The translations under genes and the position numbers were made by a program. From Deltaproteobacteria bacterium (GTDB lineage Bacteria > Myxococcota_A > Polyangia > Polyangiales > JADJMO01), in contig JALHOE010000046.1 in assembly GCA_022843175.1 (NCBI GenBank), positions 1 to 45,497 of the forward strand: 45,497 nt of DNA, given 5' to 3'. This document shows, piece by piece, positions 1-8,153 of this stretch. The stretch's first letter is position 1. The number at the start of each line of letters is the position of its first letter. The notes below the pieces were generated by a model that saw only the letters and a list, made by a program, of their open reading frames with translations, was not told the DNA's origin and did no database searches.

Positions 1-816
1 CAGCTTCTGCTCGTCGATCGGCGCCGCCGGCTCCGGCGCGACGCTCGCGGGCTTGACCTCGATGGGGGGCGGCGGCGGCGGCTCGGGCTCCGGCTCGGGC
101 TCGGGCTCCTCGTAGGTCTCCTCGCCCGCGAGGTAGGCCTCGAACGCACGCGTTCGGTCGCGATCGACGAGATAGGTGTCGTACTCGGCGCGGCGCGTCT
201 TGTTGGCGAGCGTGTCGTGCGCGAGCGTGATGCGGCCGAAGATCGCCTCCATCTTCGCCTTGAAGGGGCCGAGCTGCTTGCCGAAGTAGCGGTCGGTGTG
301 GAACGTGGAGGCGAGCTGGTAGTAGGCGTTCTTGATCTGTTTGCGCTCGGCGTCGCGCGGCACCGCCAGCAGCTCGTAGTAGTCCATGTCCTCGAGCCAG
401 CCGTGGAGGTCGAGGATTCTGCCCTTGAGCTCGCGCTCGAGATCCGCGGGCTCGTCGAGATCGGACGGGCCCCACTTGCGCGAGCGCGAGCGGGTGAGCG
501 TGCGCGGAGAGCGCGCGGGCGCCGGCTTGCTCACGGCGATGTTGACCGACGAGCTCGGATCCTTGCTGGTGTCCGGCGGCGGCACGCTCCACGGCGGCTT
601 GTCGCCGAAGAACGCAGCGCGCAGCTCGACGAGGCGCGCGAGCAAGCGCTCGGTCTCGTCGTACGGGAAGCCGCACAGCGTCGCGAGCTCGCCGAGCGAC
701 GTGCGGCCGTCGATTCGCGACAGGACAAAACCCTCCCGCGCGCCGAGCGGCAGCTTGGTGAAATCTGTCCCTGGCGCGAGCTTCGGGACGCTGCTCTTTT
801 CGCGCGTGACGGACAA
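1..816 (-). CDS. J-domain-like protein with N-terminal winged-helix-like region (3' end beyond window)
   Basis: Only the first 272 residues are in the window; the gene runs off the left edge. Residues about 1-70 resemble the small N-terminal domain common in myxobacterial regulators (GFVLSRIDGRTSLGELATL). A Ser/Pro-rich linker follows, then a J-like domain at about 143-205 (DYYELLAVPRDAERKQIKNA). The canonical HPD loop reads HTD (H173-T174-D175), so Hsp70 stimulation may be lost. The visible C-terminus is a Glu-Pro repeat and polyproline stretch. I chose the TTG start at 816 because AAGGGGAG lies 9 nt upstream; a GTG at 858 is possible but has no ribosome site. It is last in the visible barrel/cytochrome operon. 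Confidence 0.75.
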   Translation of the reverse strand, partial: MSVTREKSSVPKLAPGTDFTKLPLGAREGFVLSRIDGRTSLGELATLCGFPYDETERLLARLVELRAAFFGDKPPWSVPPPDTSKDPSSSVNIAVSKPAPARSPRTLTRSRSRKWGPSDLDEPADLERELKGRILDLHGWLEDMDYYELLAVPRDAERKQIKNAYYQLASTFHTDRYFGKQLGPFKAKMEAIFGRITLAHDTLANKTRRAEYDTYLVDRDRTRAFEAYLAGEETYEEPEPEPEPEPPPPPPIEVKPASVAPEPAAPIDEQKL

Positions 817-825
817 CCGGGCGTA

Positions 826-833
826 CTCCCCTT
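826..833 (-). promoter_or_regulatory. Ribosome binding site (AAGGGGAG) deciding the TTG start at 816
   Basis: On the minus strand AAGGGGAG lies 9 nt before TTG 816. The longer alternative beginning at GTG 858 has no comparable site. Confidence 0.55.
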
Positions 834-871
834 CGGGAAATATAGCTGCTCGGCGCACGTGTAGTGAGCGG

Positions 872-2044
872 TTACCCGCCGTCCGGTGCGTCTCCGATCG
901 AGTCGGTCACCGCGTCGGAGCCGACATCGCCGGACGCATCGGCCGTCGCGTCGACCCCGGCGTCACCCCCGGCGATCGAGCTCTTGTCGCAGGGGGCCGC
1001 CCCCTCGTCCATCCAGCGGCGCAGCAAGCGCACAGACGCGAGCGGCAGCGGCGCGAAGATGCTCGAGCTCTGGTCCGGCGCCAGCGCGTCGTGCGGCATC
1101 GGGGCGCCGGGTATGCGCTTGCGCAACTCCGCGAAGGCCCTGTTCATGGCGGCCACCTCGGCGGCGCACGCCGCGTCGCCTGCGGGGCACTCGGCGTCGG
1201 CCCGCGCGCGGTAATCCATAAGGATCTTATAGAGAAGGAACGAGCGGGCCGAGCCGTCGCCGTTGGAGGGGCTCGGGATGAGCGGGAGGCCGGTGGGGAA
1301 ATCGGACGTGGTGCGCCCGCCGCCGCTCGGATCGTCGGGCGACTGCACGAGGACCGCGCCGCGGCCGAACGCGGTCTCGCAGATCGCGGTGTTGTTGATC
1401 AGCGAGAGGCCCATCGCGGGTGGGCTGTTGTTGTTGTCGCCGTGGCACCTCGCGCCCGCGCACGAGGCGCTGAGGGTGCCGAGGGCCGCGCGGGCGCGCT
1501 CCTCGCGCGTGGGGAGCTCTCCCGGGACGAGCGGATCGATCTCCGGCTCGAGCTTCGGGTTCATGGAGACGACGAAGCGCACGAGCGCCTCGCCCTCGAA
1601 CCGCGTGCCGTCGAACGCGGCGAGGCGGTTGGCCGGATCGTCGACGCTCTTGATGCGGAGGAGGTACTCGGTGCCGGCGATCAGCTTCTGGTCGTCGCGC
1701 AGCGTGAACACGATCGCGCGCTCGATCGGATCGACCCGGACCTGCTTGAAGTTGAGGTTGCCGCTCGAGCCGCTGACGATGCGGTAGTTGTCGCGGAAGA
1801 TGCTCGACGGCGCCATCACGCGGTCGAACTTGAGGACGACCCGCGGCTGCGGCGACACGTTGGTGAAGCAGAACGCGTCGCCCGCCCGGGGCGTGCACGG
1901 GGCCGCATCGGCGCCCATACGGACGGACAGGAGCTTGGGCGAAGGCCCCGGCGCTCTGGCGTAGGAACCCTCGCCCTTGTCGCAGCCGAGCGCCGCGCCG
2001 AACAGCGAGGCCAGAAGCGGGGCTAGAAGCGAAACCGAGCTCAG
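872..2044 (-). CDS. Lipoprotein with SbsA-type Ig-like domain and CX4CH heme-like motif
   Basis: About 390 residues. The N-terminus is a hydrophobic signal ending in a lipobox (GAALGC), so the product is probably a lipid-anchored envelope protein. Residues about 60-160 look like an SbsA/Big-type Ig-like domain (VVLKFDRVMAPSSI, then AGTEYLLRI). C195-x4-C200-H201-G resembles a widened c-type heme site. The tail is rich in Asp, Ala and Gly. No ATG, GTG or TTG precedes the signal peptide in frame. The best start is CTG at 2044, which overlaps the upstream stop (CTGA). ATG at 1915 would remove the signal peptide. Sitting behind a 13-heme cytochrome and a barrel, it may be an accessory redox or surface subunit; that role is inferred. 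Confidence 0.7.
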   Translation of the reverse strand: MSSVSLLAPLLASLFGAALGCDKGEGSYARAPGPSPKLLSVRMGADAAPCTPRAGDAFCFTNVSPQPRVVLKFDRVMAPSSIFRDNYRIVSGSSGNLNFKQVRVDPIERAIVFTLRDDQKLIAGTEYLLRIKSVDDPANRLAAFDGTRFEGEALVRFVVSMNPKLEPEIDPLVPGELPTREERARAALGTLSASCAGARCHGDNNNSPPAMGLSLINNTAICETAFGRGAVLVQSPDDPSGGGRTTSDFPTGLPLIPSPSNGDGSARSFLLYKILMDYRARADAECPAGDAACAAEVAAMNRAFAELRKRIPGAPMPHDALAPDQSSSIFAPLPLASVRLLRRWMDEGAAPCDKSSIAGGDAGVDATADASGDVGSDAVTDSIGDAPDGG

Positions 2045-2295
2045 GACTCTGCGTAGAGCTGGAGCTGCTCGCGAATCGTCTCGTTGTTGATGCCGTTCTG
2101 AAGGTAGTCCTTCAGCGTGTCGGCGAGCGTGATCAACATCTCGTCGATCCCGTTCTCCTGCGTGAGCTTCTCGAGCAGACTGCGCGCCTCGCGGCTGCCG
2201 TCGTCCCGCAGCATCGCGCGAACCTGCTCGAGGGAGATCTCGCCCTGGAAGTCCAGGTACATGTTCTCGAGAAGGTAGCGGACGAGCTCGTTCAC
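2041..2295 (-). CDS. Small acidic helical protein, function unknown
   Basis: 84 residues with no signal peptide, mostly predicted helix and rich in Glu, Leu and Asp (VRYLLENMYLDFQGEI near the start). I do not recognise the family. The GTG start at 2295 is firmly supported by AAGGAGG 6 nt upstream. The stop overlaps the CTG start of the next gene, implying translational coupling. It lies between the 13-heme cytochrome gene and the Ig-like lipoprotein, so it may be a cytoplasmic assembly or regulatory partner, which is only a guess from context. Confidence 0.8.
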   Translation of the reverse strand: MNELVRYLLENMYLDFQGEISLEQVRAMLRDDGSREARSLLEKLTQENGIDEMLITLADTLKDYLQNGINNETIREQLQLYAES

Positions 2296-2301
2296 GGACG
2301 G

Positions 2302-2308
2302 CCTCCTT
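2302..2308 (-). promoter_or_regulatory. Perfect Shine-Dalgarno AAGGAGG before GTG 2295
   Basis: AAGGAGG on the minus strand with a 6-nt spacer to GTG. It is the clearest ribosome site in this operon and fixes the start of the 84-residue protein. The rest of the 2296-2409 gap holds a run of eight C and a short GC hairpin; I see no convincing promoter there. Confidence 0.75.
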
Positions 2309-2409
2309 AGCGGGCGGGTCTACGGGATCTACGGAGAAGGACGAATGGCTATACCCCCCCCGCAAGGGGATGGGCAACAACCTTTTTCCACAATCCTTCT
2401 GGGCAGGTT

Positions 2410-3780
2410 TCATTGGCACTGCTTGAGCTTCTGGTCGCCGACGTCGTGGCAGACGAAGCAGGGGCGCGGGTTCTTCGCGAACATGGAATCGCACTTGTTT
2501 GTGAAGCTCGGCCCGTGCGGGCTGGCGCCGGCGCCGCCGACCCCCTGCGTACCGTGACAGACGACGCAGTCGCGCTCCACGTGGCAGCTGACGCAGGCGC
2601 TGATGTTCTTCTGGGCCTCGTAGGAGTGGTGGCCGGGAACGCGCTTGGGCGCCGACCACACGGTCGGGTCGGGATGGAACCGCACGGTGGCCGCGACCCC
2701 GCTCGGGCTCGACTGGGCGACGCCGACGCGGGTGTGGCAGGGCAGGCAGAAGTTCTGCTGCGAGTGACATGAGCTGCACTTCGGGTTGTCGAACCGCGAA
2801 GCGACGGCGTGCATGTTGAGCCAGTCGTTGGGGTGCACGCTCCGCGGCTTCACCTTGCCGTCGTGACACGCGACGCAATAGGCCTCGGTGTGGCAGCTGC
2901 CGCAGTACCCGCTGTCCTGGCCGGCCACCTTCTTGTGGCGTTCGATCCAGTCGGCGCTGTGGTTGCTGTTCTTGAGCCACTTCGGCGGCATGAGGATGCC
3001 GGTCGCGAACATCTGCTTGAGGGTGCCGTCCTTCTCGGTGAGGTGGCACGTCTTGCACTCGCTCTTCGCGCCCGCCGTCGTCTTGGCGAGGCCGCCCGCG
3101 TCGCCGTTCTGGTGGCACGAGAAGCAGCCCTTCATGCGCGGGAGCTGGTCGCGCGTGGCGAGCTCGAGCTGCGAGACGTCGCCGTGGCACTCGGCGCACT
3201 TGATGCCCTTGGCGAAGTGAACCTTGTGGTTCATCTTCAGGTTCGCCGTCGGGATCGACAGCTTCTGCACCACCACCGCGCCCTTGTCGTTGGTCTTGGT
3301 GTTGAGGTGACAGGCGTTGCAGGCGGCGGGCGGCGAGTCGACCTTGTTGGGCTCGGCCTCGTCGATGGAGTGGCAGTCGGTGCAGAGGTCGTGCTTCTTC
3401 GGGAGCAGGTCGTCCGAGGCCGCGACGCTCTTCTCGCCGCCGGGGTGGCAGTAGTTGCAGGCGAGCTTCTCGTTGATGACGTGTCGCTTGTGGTTGAAGC
3501 GGACGGTGAGCTTCTGGTTCGGATAGATCGCCGCCGCCGGGCCGTTGTCCGGGTAGTCCGCCCCCGGCGGGAGCCACTTCTTGGGGACCGCGCCGCCGCC
3601 CGAGACCGGCGCGAAGCCGGTCGTATAGGTGGGTGCCGCGGCCGGCGTGGCGCTGGCGCTGCCGCCCGAAGCCGAAGCCGAAGACGAAGCCGCGGGCGCC
3701 GGCTTGGTGTCCGGCGCGGCGACCGCGAGCGCCGCGCCGAGCAGCGTGGCGCACGCAACGAGGAGTGCCCCGTGCTTCAC
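2410..3780 (-). CDS. 13-heme c-type cytochrome, secreted
   Basis: 456 residues. It has an N-terminal signal peptide (MKHGALLVACATLLGAALAVA) and an Ala/Ser/Pro-rich linker. Thirteen CXXCH heme-binding motifs run from C108 to about residue 445 (CNYCH, CTDCH, CNACH, CAECH, CFSCH, CKTCH, CGSCH, CVACH, CSSCH, CLPCH, CVSCH, CVVCH, CFVCH). Many additional His residues could be distal ligands. Such proteins carry electrons through the periplasm or across the outer membrane. The GTG start overlaps the stop of the barrel gene (GTGA), so the two are coupled. The arrangement resembles porin-cytochrome conduits of metal-reducing bacteria. I cannot say which conduit family it belongs to. Confidence 0.92.
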   Translation of the reverse strand: MKHGALLVACATLLGAALAVAAPDTKPAPAASSSASASGGSASATPAAAPTYTTGFAPVSGGGAVPKKWLPPGADYPDNGPAAAIYPNQKLTVRFNHKRHVINEKLACNYCHPGGEKSVAASDDLLPKKHDLCTDCHSIDEAEPNKVDSPPAACNACHLNTKTNDKGAVVVQKLSIPTANLKMNHKVHFAKGIKCAECHGDVSQLELATRDQLPRMKGCFSCHQNGDAGGLAKTTAGAKSECKTCHLTEKDGTLKQMFATGILMPPKWLKNSNHSADWIERHKKVAGQDSGYCGSCHTEAYCVACHDGKVKPRSVHPNDWLNMHAVASRFDNPKCSSCHSQQNFCLPCHTRVGVAQSSPSGVAATVRFHPDPTVWSAPKRVPGHHSYEAQKNISACVSCHVERDCVVCHGTQGVGGAGASPHGPSFTNKCDSMFAKNPRPCFVCHDVGDQKLKQCQ

Positions 3781-5306
3781 AGCCAGACCCTCACGTTGAG
3801 CACCGCGAGCACGCGATACCGCATGCCGACCAGGCGGTTCATGTCGTGCTCGAACTGCAGCATCGCGTTGGCGTCGGGGGTGAGCTTGTACCCGGCGCCG
3901 ACGACGTAGCCCACGCTGGTGGCGTCACGGGTGTTGCCGAGGCCGTCGGTGCGGAGCTTGTCCTTGAAGTTCCACATGCTGAGGCGGCCGTCGATGAGGT
4001 ACCGCTCGAACAGCGTCTTGTCGTAGGAGAGATCGGCGCCGACGCGCTGCCCCTGATCGCCGGTGAGGCCGCTGCCCCGCAGCATGAGGCGCGCGGTCGG
4101 CCACTTGTAGCGGAGGCGCAGGCCACCACCGGGAGCAGAGGAGCTCGCGACCTGGCGCGCGCCCGGCTTCGCGTTGGGATCGTCGCTCCGGTAGCGGCGC
4201 ACCATCGCGTCGGCGGCGACGTTCATGCGGTCGCTGACGTCGACCTCGACGCGCGCGGAGAAGTCGTCCATCGGCTCGTAGCCGAAGATGTTGAAGATCG
4301 AGTCGGCGTCGAAGATCGGCTTCCAGTAGGTGTAGTCGAGGCTCGTGGTGACGCGCTTGTGGACGAAGAGATCGGTCCCGACCTCCACGTTGCTGAACTG
4401 CTTGCCGTACAGGTCGTAGACGAGGTTGCCGCGCACGCCGGCGAGCTCGCCGAGCGTGAGGTTGAGCCCGTAGCCGAGCCGCTCGCTCGAGGTGCGGGTC
4501 TTGTCGTAGATGCCCATCTCCTGCGGGGTCGCGCCGAGGAGCGCGCCGCTGCCGGCGACGAACGACTGGCCGGTGTTGAAGGCCTTGCGGTAGCTCAAGC
4601 GGCCGCTGATCCAGGTGGGGCCGGCGGTGAGGAGCGACACGCCGTACACCGGCGCGAGCGCCGGCTGCTGGATCGAGGGGTACGCGCCGCTGGGGAGATC
4701 GGTGCGGTCCCAGCGCACCACGCCGTTCATCTCGAAGCGGCCGATCTGCGGGTTGGTCGTGAGCGGGAGCCCGCCGCGCACCTCCCAGCCGCCGTACGCC
4801 TCGACCGCGAAATACGCGGGCGTCGTGATGCGGAAGAGCGCGCCGTCGAACGCGTACCAACCGAGCGGATCGACCTGGTACTGGCGGCCGACCTTGAACG
4901 AGAGGTAGCCGCCGGCGAAGCGGCGCCCCTCGAGGTAGCCGTACATCAGCTCGACGGGCGCCGGCTGGAGCAGCGGCACGTAGCGCGCGGGGCTGCCGCG
5001 CTCGAGGGAGTATTCCTCGCGCGACATGCCGAAGTCCGCGTCGAGGCGCATGCGCGCCTTGAAGGTGACCTGCGGCGCGCCCTCGCGGGTGGTGTCGCCG
5101 ATGTTGTAGACGCCGAGCTGCAGCGTCTGCGTCACGCGGCGACGCGAGAGCACCGGATCGCCCGTGAGGCCGCGCAGCTGGTAGGCCTGACCGATCGTGG
5201 AGGCGTCGACCTCGGCGTCGTAGGCGCGCGCGCGGGGTGCAGCCGTGATCGAAGCCGTCAGCAGCGGGATCGCGAATGCGAGCGCAAGGCTGTGGAAGCG
5301 CGCCAC
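3777..5306 (-). CDS. Outer-membrane beta-barrel protein partnered with the multiheme cytochrome
   Basis: About 509 residues from GTG 5306, which gives a clean signal peptide (ALAFAIPLLTASITAAPRARA). An in-frame TTG at 5345 would add 13 residues before it. The mature part alternates polar and aromatic/hydrophobic residues typical of outer-membrane strands (RLGYGLNLTLGELAGVRGNL, VTTSLDYTYWKPIF), and the chain ends VRVWL with an aromatic near the terminus. There are no heme motifs. It is the first gene of the apparent operon and is coupled by GTGA to the cytochrome. By analogy with porin-cytochrome complexes it could be the sheath that lets the cytochrome span the outer membrane. Confidence 0.82.
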   Translation of the reverse strand: MARFHSLALAFAIPLLTASITAAPRARAYDAEVDASTIGQAYQLRGLTGDPVLSRRRVTQTLQLGVYNIGDTTREGAPQVTFKARMRLDADFGMSREEYSLERGSPARYVPLLQPAPVELMYGYLEGRRFAGGYLSFKVGRQYQVDPLGWYAFDGALFRITTPAYFAVEAYGGWEVRGGLPLTTNPQIGRFEMNGVVRWDRTDLPSGAYPSIQQPALAPVYGVSLLTAGPTWISGRLSYRKAFNTGQSFVAGSGALLGATPQEMGIYDKTRTSSERLGYGLNLTLGELAGVRGNLVYDLYGKQFSNVEVGTDLFVHKRVTTSLDYTYWKPIFDADSIFNIFGYEPMDDFSARVEVDVSDRMNVAADAMVRRYRSDDPNAKPGARQVASSSAPGGGLRLRYKWPTARLMLRGSGLTGDQGQRVGADLSYDKTLFERYLIDGRLSMWNFKDKLRTDGLGNTRDATSVGYVVGAGYKLTPDANAMLQFEHDMNRLVGMRYRVLAVLNVRVWL

Positions 5307-5381
5307 GGCGGGCGAGTGTAAACGCCAACCCCCGCGATCGGGCAACGGAATGTTGCCGGGATCCGCCGAGTAGCCGGCGAT

Positions 5382-5855
5382 TTACTTCTCGTCGGAGAGG
5401 GCCGAGGCGAGCGCGAGGCCGCGCGGCCCCTCCCCGACCACCTTCGCGACGCGCGGGTGGGTGTCGATCGAGAGCCGCACGCCATCGCCGCCGAGGGCCC
5501 GATACGCGTCCTCGCCCCACTCCACGATCAGCGCCCACCCCTCGCCGCGGCGGGCCCGCAGCCCGAGCTCGGACAGCTCCTCGTCGAGATCGCCCCCGAG
5601 CAGGCGGTAGAGATCCGCGTGAACGATCGGCACCCGCGCGCCGGTGTCGCGCCCGTACTCGTTCATCAACGTGAAGGTGGGACTCGGCACCGCGATCTCC
5701 GCCGGCACGCCGAGGGCGCGGAGCAACGCGCGCACGAGGAACGTCTTGCCCGCCCCGAGCCCGCCGGTGAGGACGATGAGATCTCCCGGCTGGAGCTCCC
5801 GCGCGAGCGTGTGTGCGAGGCGGACCGTCGCGCGGCGCGTGGGGAGCGCGATCAT
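5382..5855 (-). CDS. tsaE: TsaE, ATPase of tRNA threonylcarbamoyladenosine synthesis
   Basis: 157 residues, normal for the family. Walker A is GGLGAGKTF with K37 and T38, followed by the characteristic [17 protein letters not shown] and IVEWGE motifs. In known bacteria TsaE works with TsaB and TsaD to make t6A at position 37 of ANN-decoding tRNAs; no tsaB or tsaD lies nearby. Its ATG shares one base with the stop of the upstream gene (TGATG), so it is last in the DUF2330 operon. Confidence 0.93.
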   Translation of the reverse strand: MIALPTRRATVRLAHTLARELQPGDLIVLTGGLGAGKTFLVRALLRALGVPAEIAVPSPTFTLMNEYGRDTGARVPIVHADLYRLLGGDLDEELSELGLRARRGEGWALIVEWGEDAYRALGGDGVRLSIDTHPRVAKVVGEGPRGLALASALSDEK

Positions 5856-6847
5856 CAGAACCGCGCGAGGATCGCGAGCTCGGCAGAGGTGAACAACAGC
5901 GGCGTGTCGGACGGCACGTAGCGGTTCTTCCACGCGAGCTCGAGCTGCACCGGCTTCGCGACGGCGAGCGACAGCGTGGGGTCGAGGCCGAGCGAGACGC
6001 CGGCGATGCCCGAGCCGAGCGCGCCGAAGCCGCCGATGTTGGCGCCGAGGCCGAACGCGAAGGACGACGCGGCGATCATGTAGCGCGCGCCGACGTCGCC
6101 GCCGAGACCGCTGCCCGGGCCGTGCGTGCCGCCGAAGCGCAGGGTGAGCTCGAGCCCCTTCACGGTGGGGAGCGCGTAGTTGGCGTGGAGTGTCCACGCG
6201 AAGAAGCGCGGCGACTTCGTGGCCCGTTCGTCGCGGACCGCGAGGCTGCCGATGCCGCCCGCGGCGCCCACGGAGAGCTTGCCGTGCTCGCCCCAGACCA
6301 GCGGCGGCGCGACCGGCGCGGGCTTCGGCTTCGGCAGCACCACGTCCGGGGGGGGCTTGGGCTTGTCGTCCTTCTTCTTGCTCCACGGCAGCGGATCGTC
6401 GCCGAGCCCCTGGGGCCGGAGCATGAGCAGCAGCATCTCGGTGACCTGCGTCGTCGCGTCGACCTTCGGGTCGAGGTCACGCGCGAGCGTCTCGATGCGG
6501 CCGCTCGCGACCTGACAGACCTTGAGCTCGACGTGGGTGCCGTACTCGTTGCTCGCGACGGTGGGCTCGACGACCCAATCGGCACCGGTGGTCTTGCCGA
6601 TCGCGATCATGCCCTCGCTCGTGCCCGCCTTGTCGCCGGCGGCGGCCTCGCCCTGCACGATGTCCTGCTCGCTGACGGTGGCGTGCCCGAGCGCCTTGGA
6701 GGCCGTCTCGCTGGCGGCGCGGATGTTCGCGCGCTCGTTGATCGGCGCGGGCCCGCGTGCGGGCAGCGTGGCCACCTTGTCGGCGAGCGCGGCGCACGAC
6801 CACACGATCGCCGCCACCGCGCCCATACTGGCCGCATACCGTCGCAT
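5855..6847 (-). CDS. Secreted or outer-membrane protein of unknown function
   Basis: 330 residues from ATG 6847, which begins a signal peptide ([16 protein letters not shown]). A TTG at 6886 is also in frame. Residues about 20-140 contain a periplasmic region with conserved-looking [20 protein letters not shown], reminiscent of envelope proteins that compute a per-pathway score. A Lys/Pro-rich linker follows (about 160-185). The last 145 residues are Gly-rich alternating strands, suggesting a small outer-membrane barrel. I do not recognise a named family. It lies downstream of two DUF2330 genes and overlaps tsaE by one base. Confidence 0.72.
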   Translation of the reverse strand: MRRYAASMGAVAAIVWSCAALADKVATLPARGPAPINERANIRAASETASKALGHATVSEQDIVQGEAAAGDKAGTSEGMIAIGKTTGADWVVEPTVASNEYGTHVELKVCQVASGRIETLARDLDPKVDATTQVTEMLLLMLRPQGLGDDPLPWSKKKDDKPKPPPDVVLPKPKPAPVAPPLVWGEHGKLSVGAAGGIGSLAVRDERATKSPRFFAWTLHANYALPTVKGLELTLRFGGTHGPGSGLGGDVGARYMIAASSFAFGLGANIGGFGALGSGIAGVSLGLDPTLSLAVAKPVQLELAWKNRYVPSDTPLLFTSAELAILARF

Positions 6848-6886
6848 CACGGGCGGACTGTAGCGGGCTCGATCGCGAACCGCCAA

Positions 6887-8143
6887 CTAGCGCCGACGAC
6901 GCGCCGCCACCGACATCGCGAGGGCCGAGCCGATCACCACGAACCAGGTGAGCGAGCTCCCCGAGCCGGTCGCGTTGCAGCCGAACACCGAGCCGCCCTC
7001 CGAGGAGCCGGGGCACGGGTGGTTGGTCGTCTTGGTGACGTTGCGCGTGCGCGAGAGCTTGCCGAGGGTCGAGGCCTGCAGCTCGAGGTCCTGCCCGAGC
7101 GCCGACTGCGGGAGCTCGGCGAACAGGCGGGTGACGTGCACGTTGGCCTTGCCGGGGAACGCGCGCTCGATGTCGGTCTCGTCGGTGTCCTTGGCGAACA
7201 CCGTGGCGCCGGCGTCGTTCTCGGTCGTGCCCGCGGGCAGCCCCGCGAACAGCCGCGCGCGCGGGATCTCGTCGCTCATCTCGGTGACCCAGGTGCGGCC
7301 GCCGTTCTCCCCGAGCTTGCCGATGAACACCGGGTTGTAGTTCGAGCCCATCGCGGCGAAGTCCCACGTGAGGTCGTCGTTGGCGATCTGCGCGTTGGGG
7401 AAGTTCTTGGCCTCCCAGCGGCCGTCGCCGAGGACGAACAGCTTGAGGCCGACCTTCGCGCCGGTGCCCGCGGCGATCATCCGCAGCGGCAACGAGGGGG
7501 ACGAGCCCTCGAACGAGATGCGGATCGGCTCCATCTTCGTCACCTCGCGCTGCGGCACGAGCTTGACGACGAGGAAGCCGAAGCCCTCCTTGATGTACTG
7601 ATCGATCACCGGCGCGACCGCGGGCGGCAGCACGTAGGCGTGATCGGTGAGCCAGGTGGTGAGCGCGGTGCCGTCGGTGGCCGAGAGCTGCGTCGCCTCG
7701 TAGGGGCCGACGACCTTCTGGTCCCACACGCTCACCCCGGAGTCGGCGGCGCTGCCGGCGGAGGTGGGGGCGGACTCGTCGTCGCTCGAGGCGAAGAGGC
7801 CGCGGTTGCTGCTGCGCGGGCACACCGGCTGCGGCGGGCCGACGATCTGCACGGTGGTCTCGCCCTCGAGGCGCTGGAACAGCTGATCGCTCGAGACGCC
7901 GACGTCGACCTTGCCGCGGATCGGCAGCACCCAGCCGAACTCCTCGGGGCTGCCGGTGTACTGGATCTGATCCCACAGGATCGTGCGCGTGGCCGAGATG
8001 GCGAAGGCCATGCGGTGGGCGGTGACCTGCGTGCTCGGCCCGGGCGGCACGAAGCACCCGCCGCACGCGCGCGCGTCGCGCTCGGTGGCGACGCCGGCGA
8101 GGGCCGCGATGGCGAGGGAAACGAGGAGCGTCTTCTTCAGCAT
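6887..8143 (-). CDS. DUF2330 secreted protein with MYXO-CTERM-like tail (copy 2)
   Basis: 418 residues. A signal peptide ends near RDARA, followed immediately by CGGCFVPPGPSTQVTAHRMA, the signature N-terminus of DUF2330. The conserved core includes FGWVLPIRGKVDVGVS and SLPLRMIAAGTGAKVG. The C-terminus has GCNATG, a hydrophobic helix and RRRR, resembling the MYXO-CTERM signal that is processed for surface anchoring. It is closely related along its length to the protein encoded 10 bp upstream, a tandem duplication. Function is unknown. AGAGGGA precedes the ATG. Confidence 0.88.
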   Translation of the reverse strand: MLKKTLLVSLAIAALAGVATERDARACGGCFVPPGPSTQVTAHRMAFAISATRTILWDQIQYTGSPEEFGWVLPIRGKVDVGVSSDQLFQRLEGETTVQIVGPPQPVCPRSSNRGLFASSDDESAPTSAGSAADSGVSVWDQKVVGPYEATQLSATDGTALTTWLTDHAYVLPPAVAPVIDQYIKEGFGFLVVKLVPQREVTKMEPIRISFEGSSPSLPLRMIAAGTGAKVGLKLFVLGDGRWEAKNFPNAQIANDDLTWDFAAMGSNYNPVFIGKLGENGGRTWVTEMSDEIPRARLFAGLPAGTTENDAGATVFAKDTDETDIERAFPGKANVHVTRLFAELPQSALGQDLELQASTLGKLSRTRNVTKTTNHPCPGSSEGGSVFGCNATGSGSSLTWFVVIGSALAMSVAARRRR

Positions 8144-8153
8144 GGGATCCCTC

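Noticed and set aside
872-3754. A 960-codon minus-strand frame running through the lipoprotein, small protein and part of the cytochrome gene
   Set aside because: It joins real coding at its 3' end to Arg/Ala-rich noise over two other genes. The noise comes from GC-biased third positions, not a fusion.
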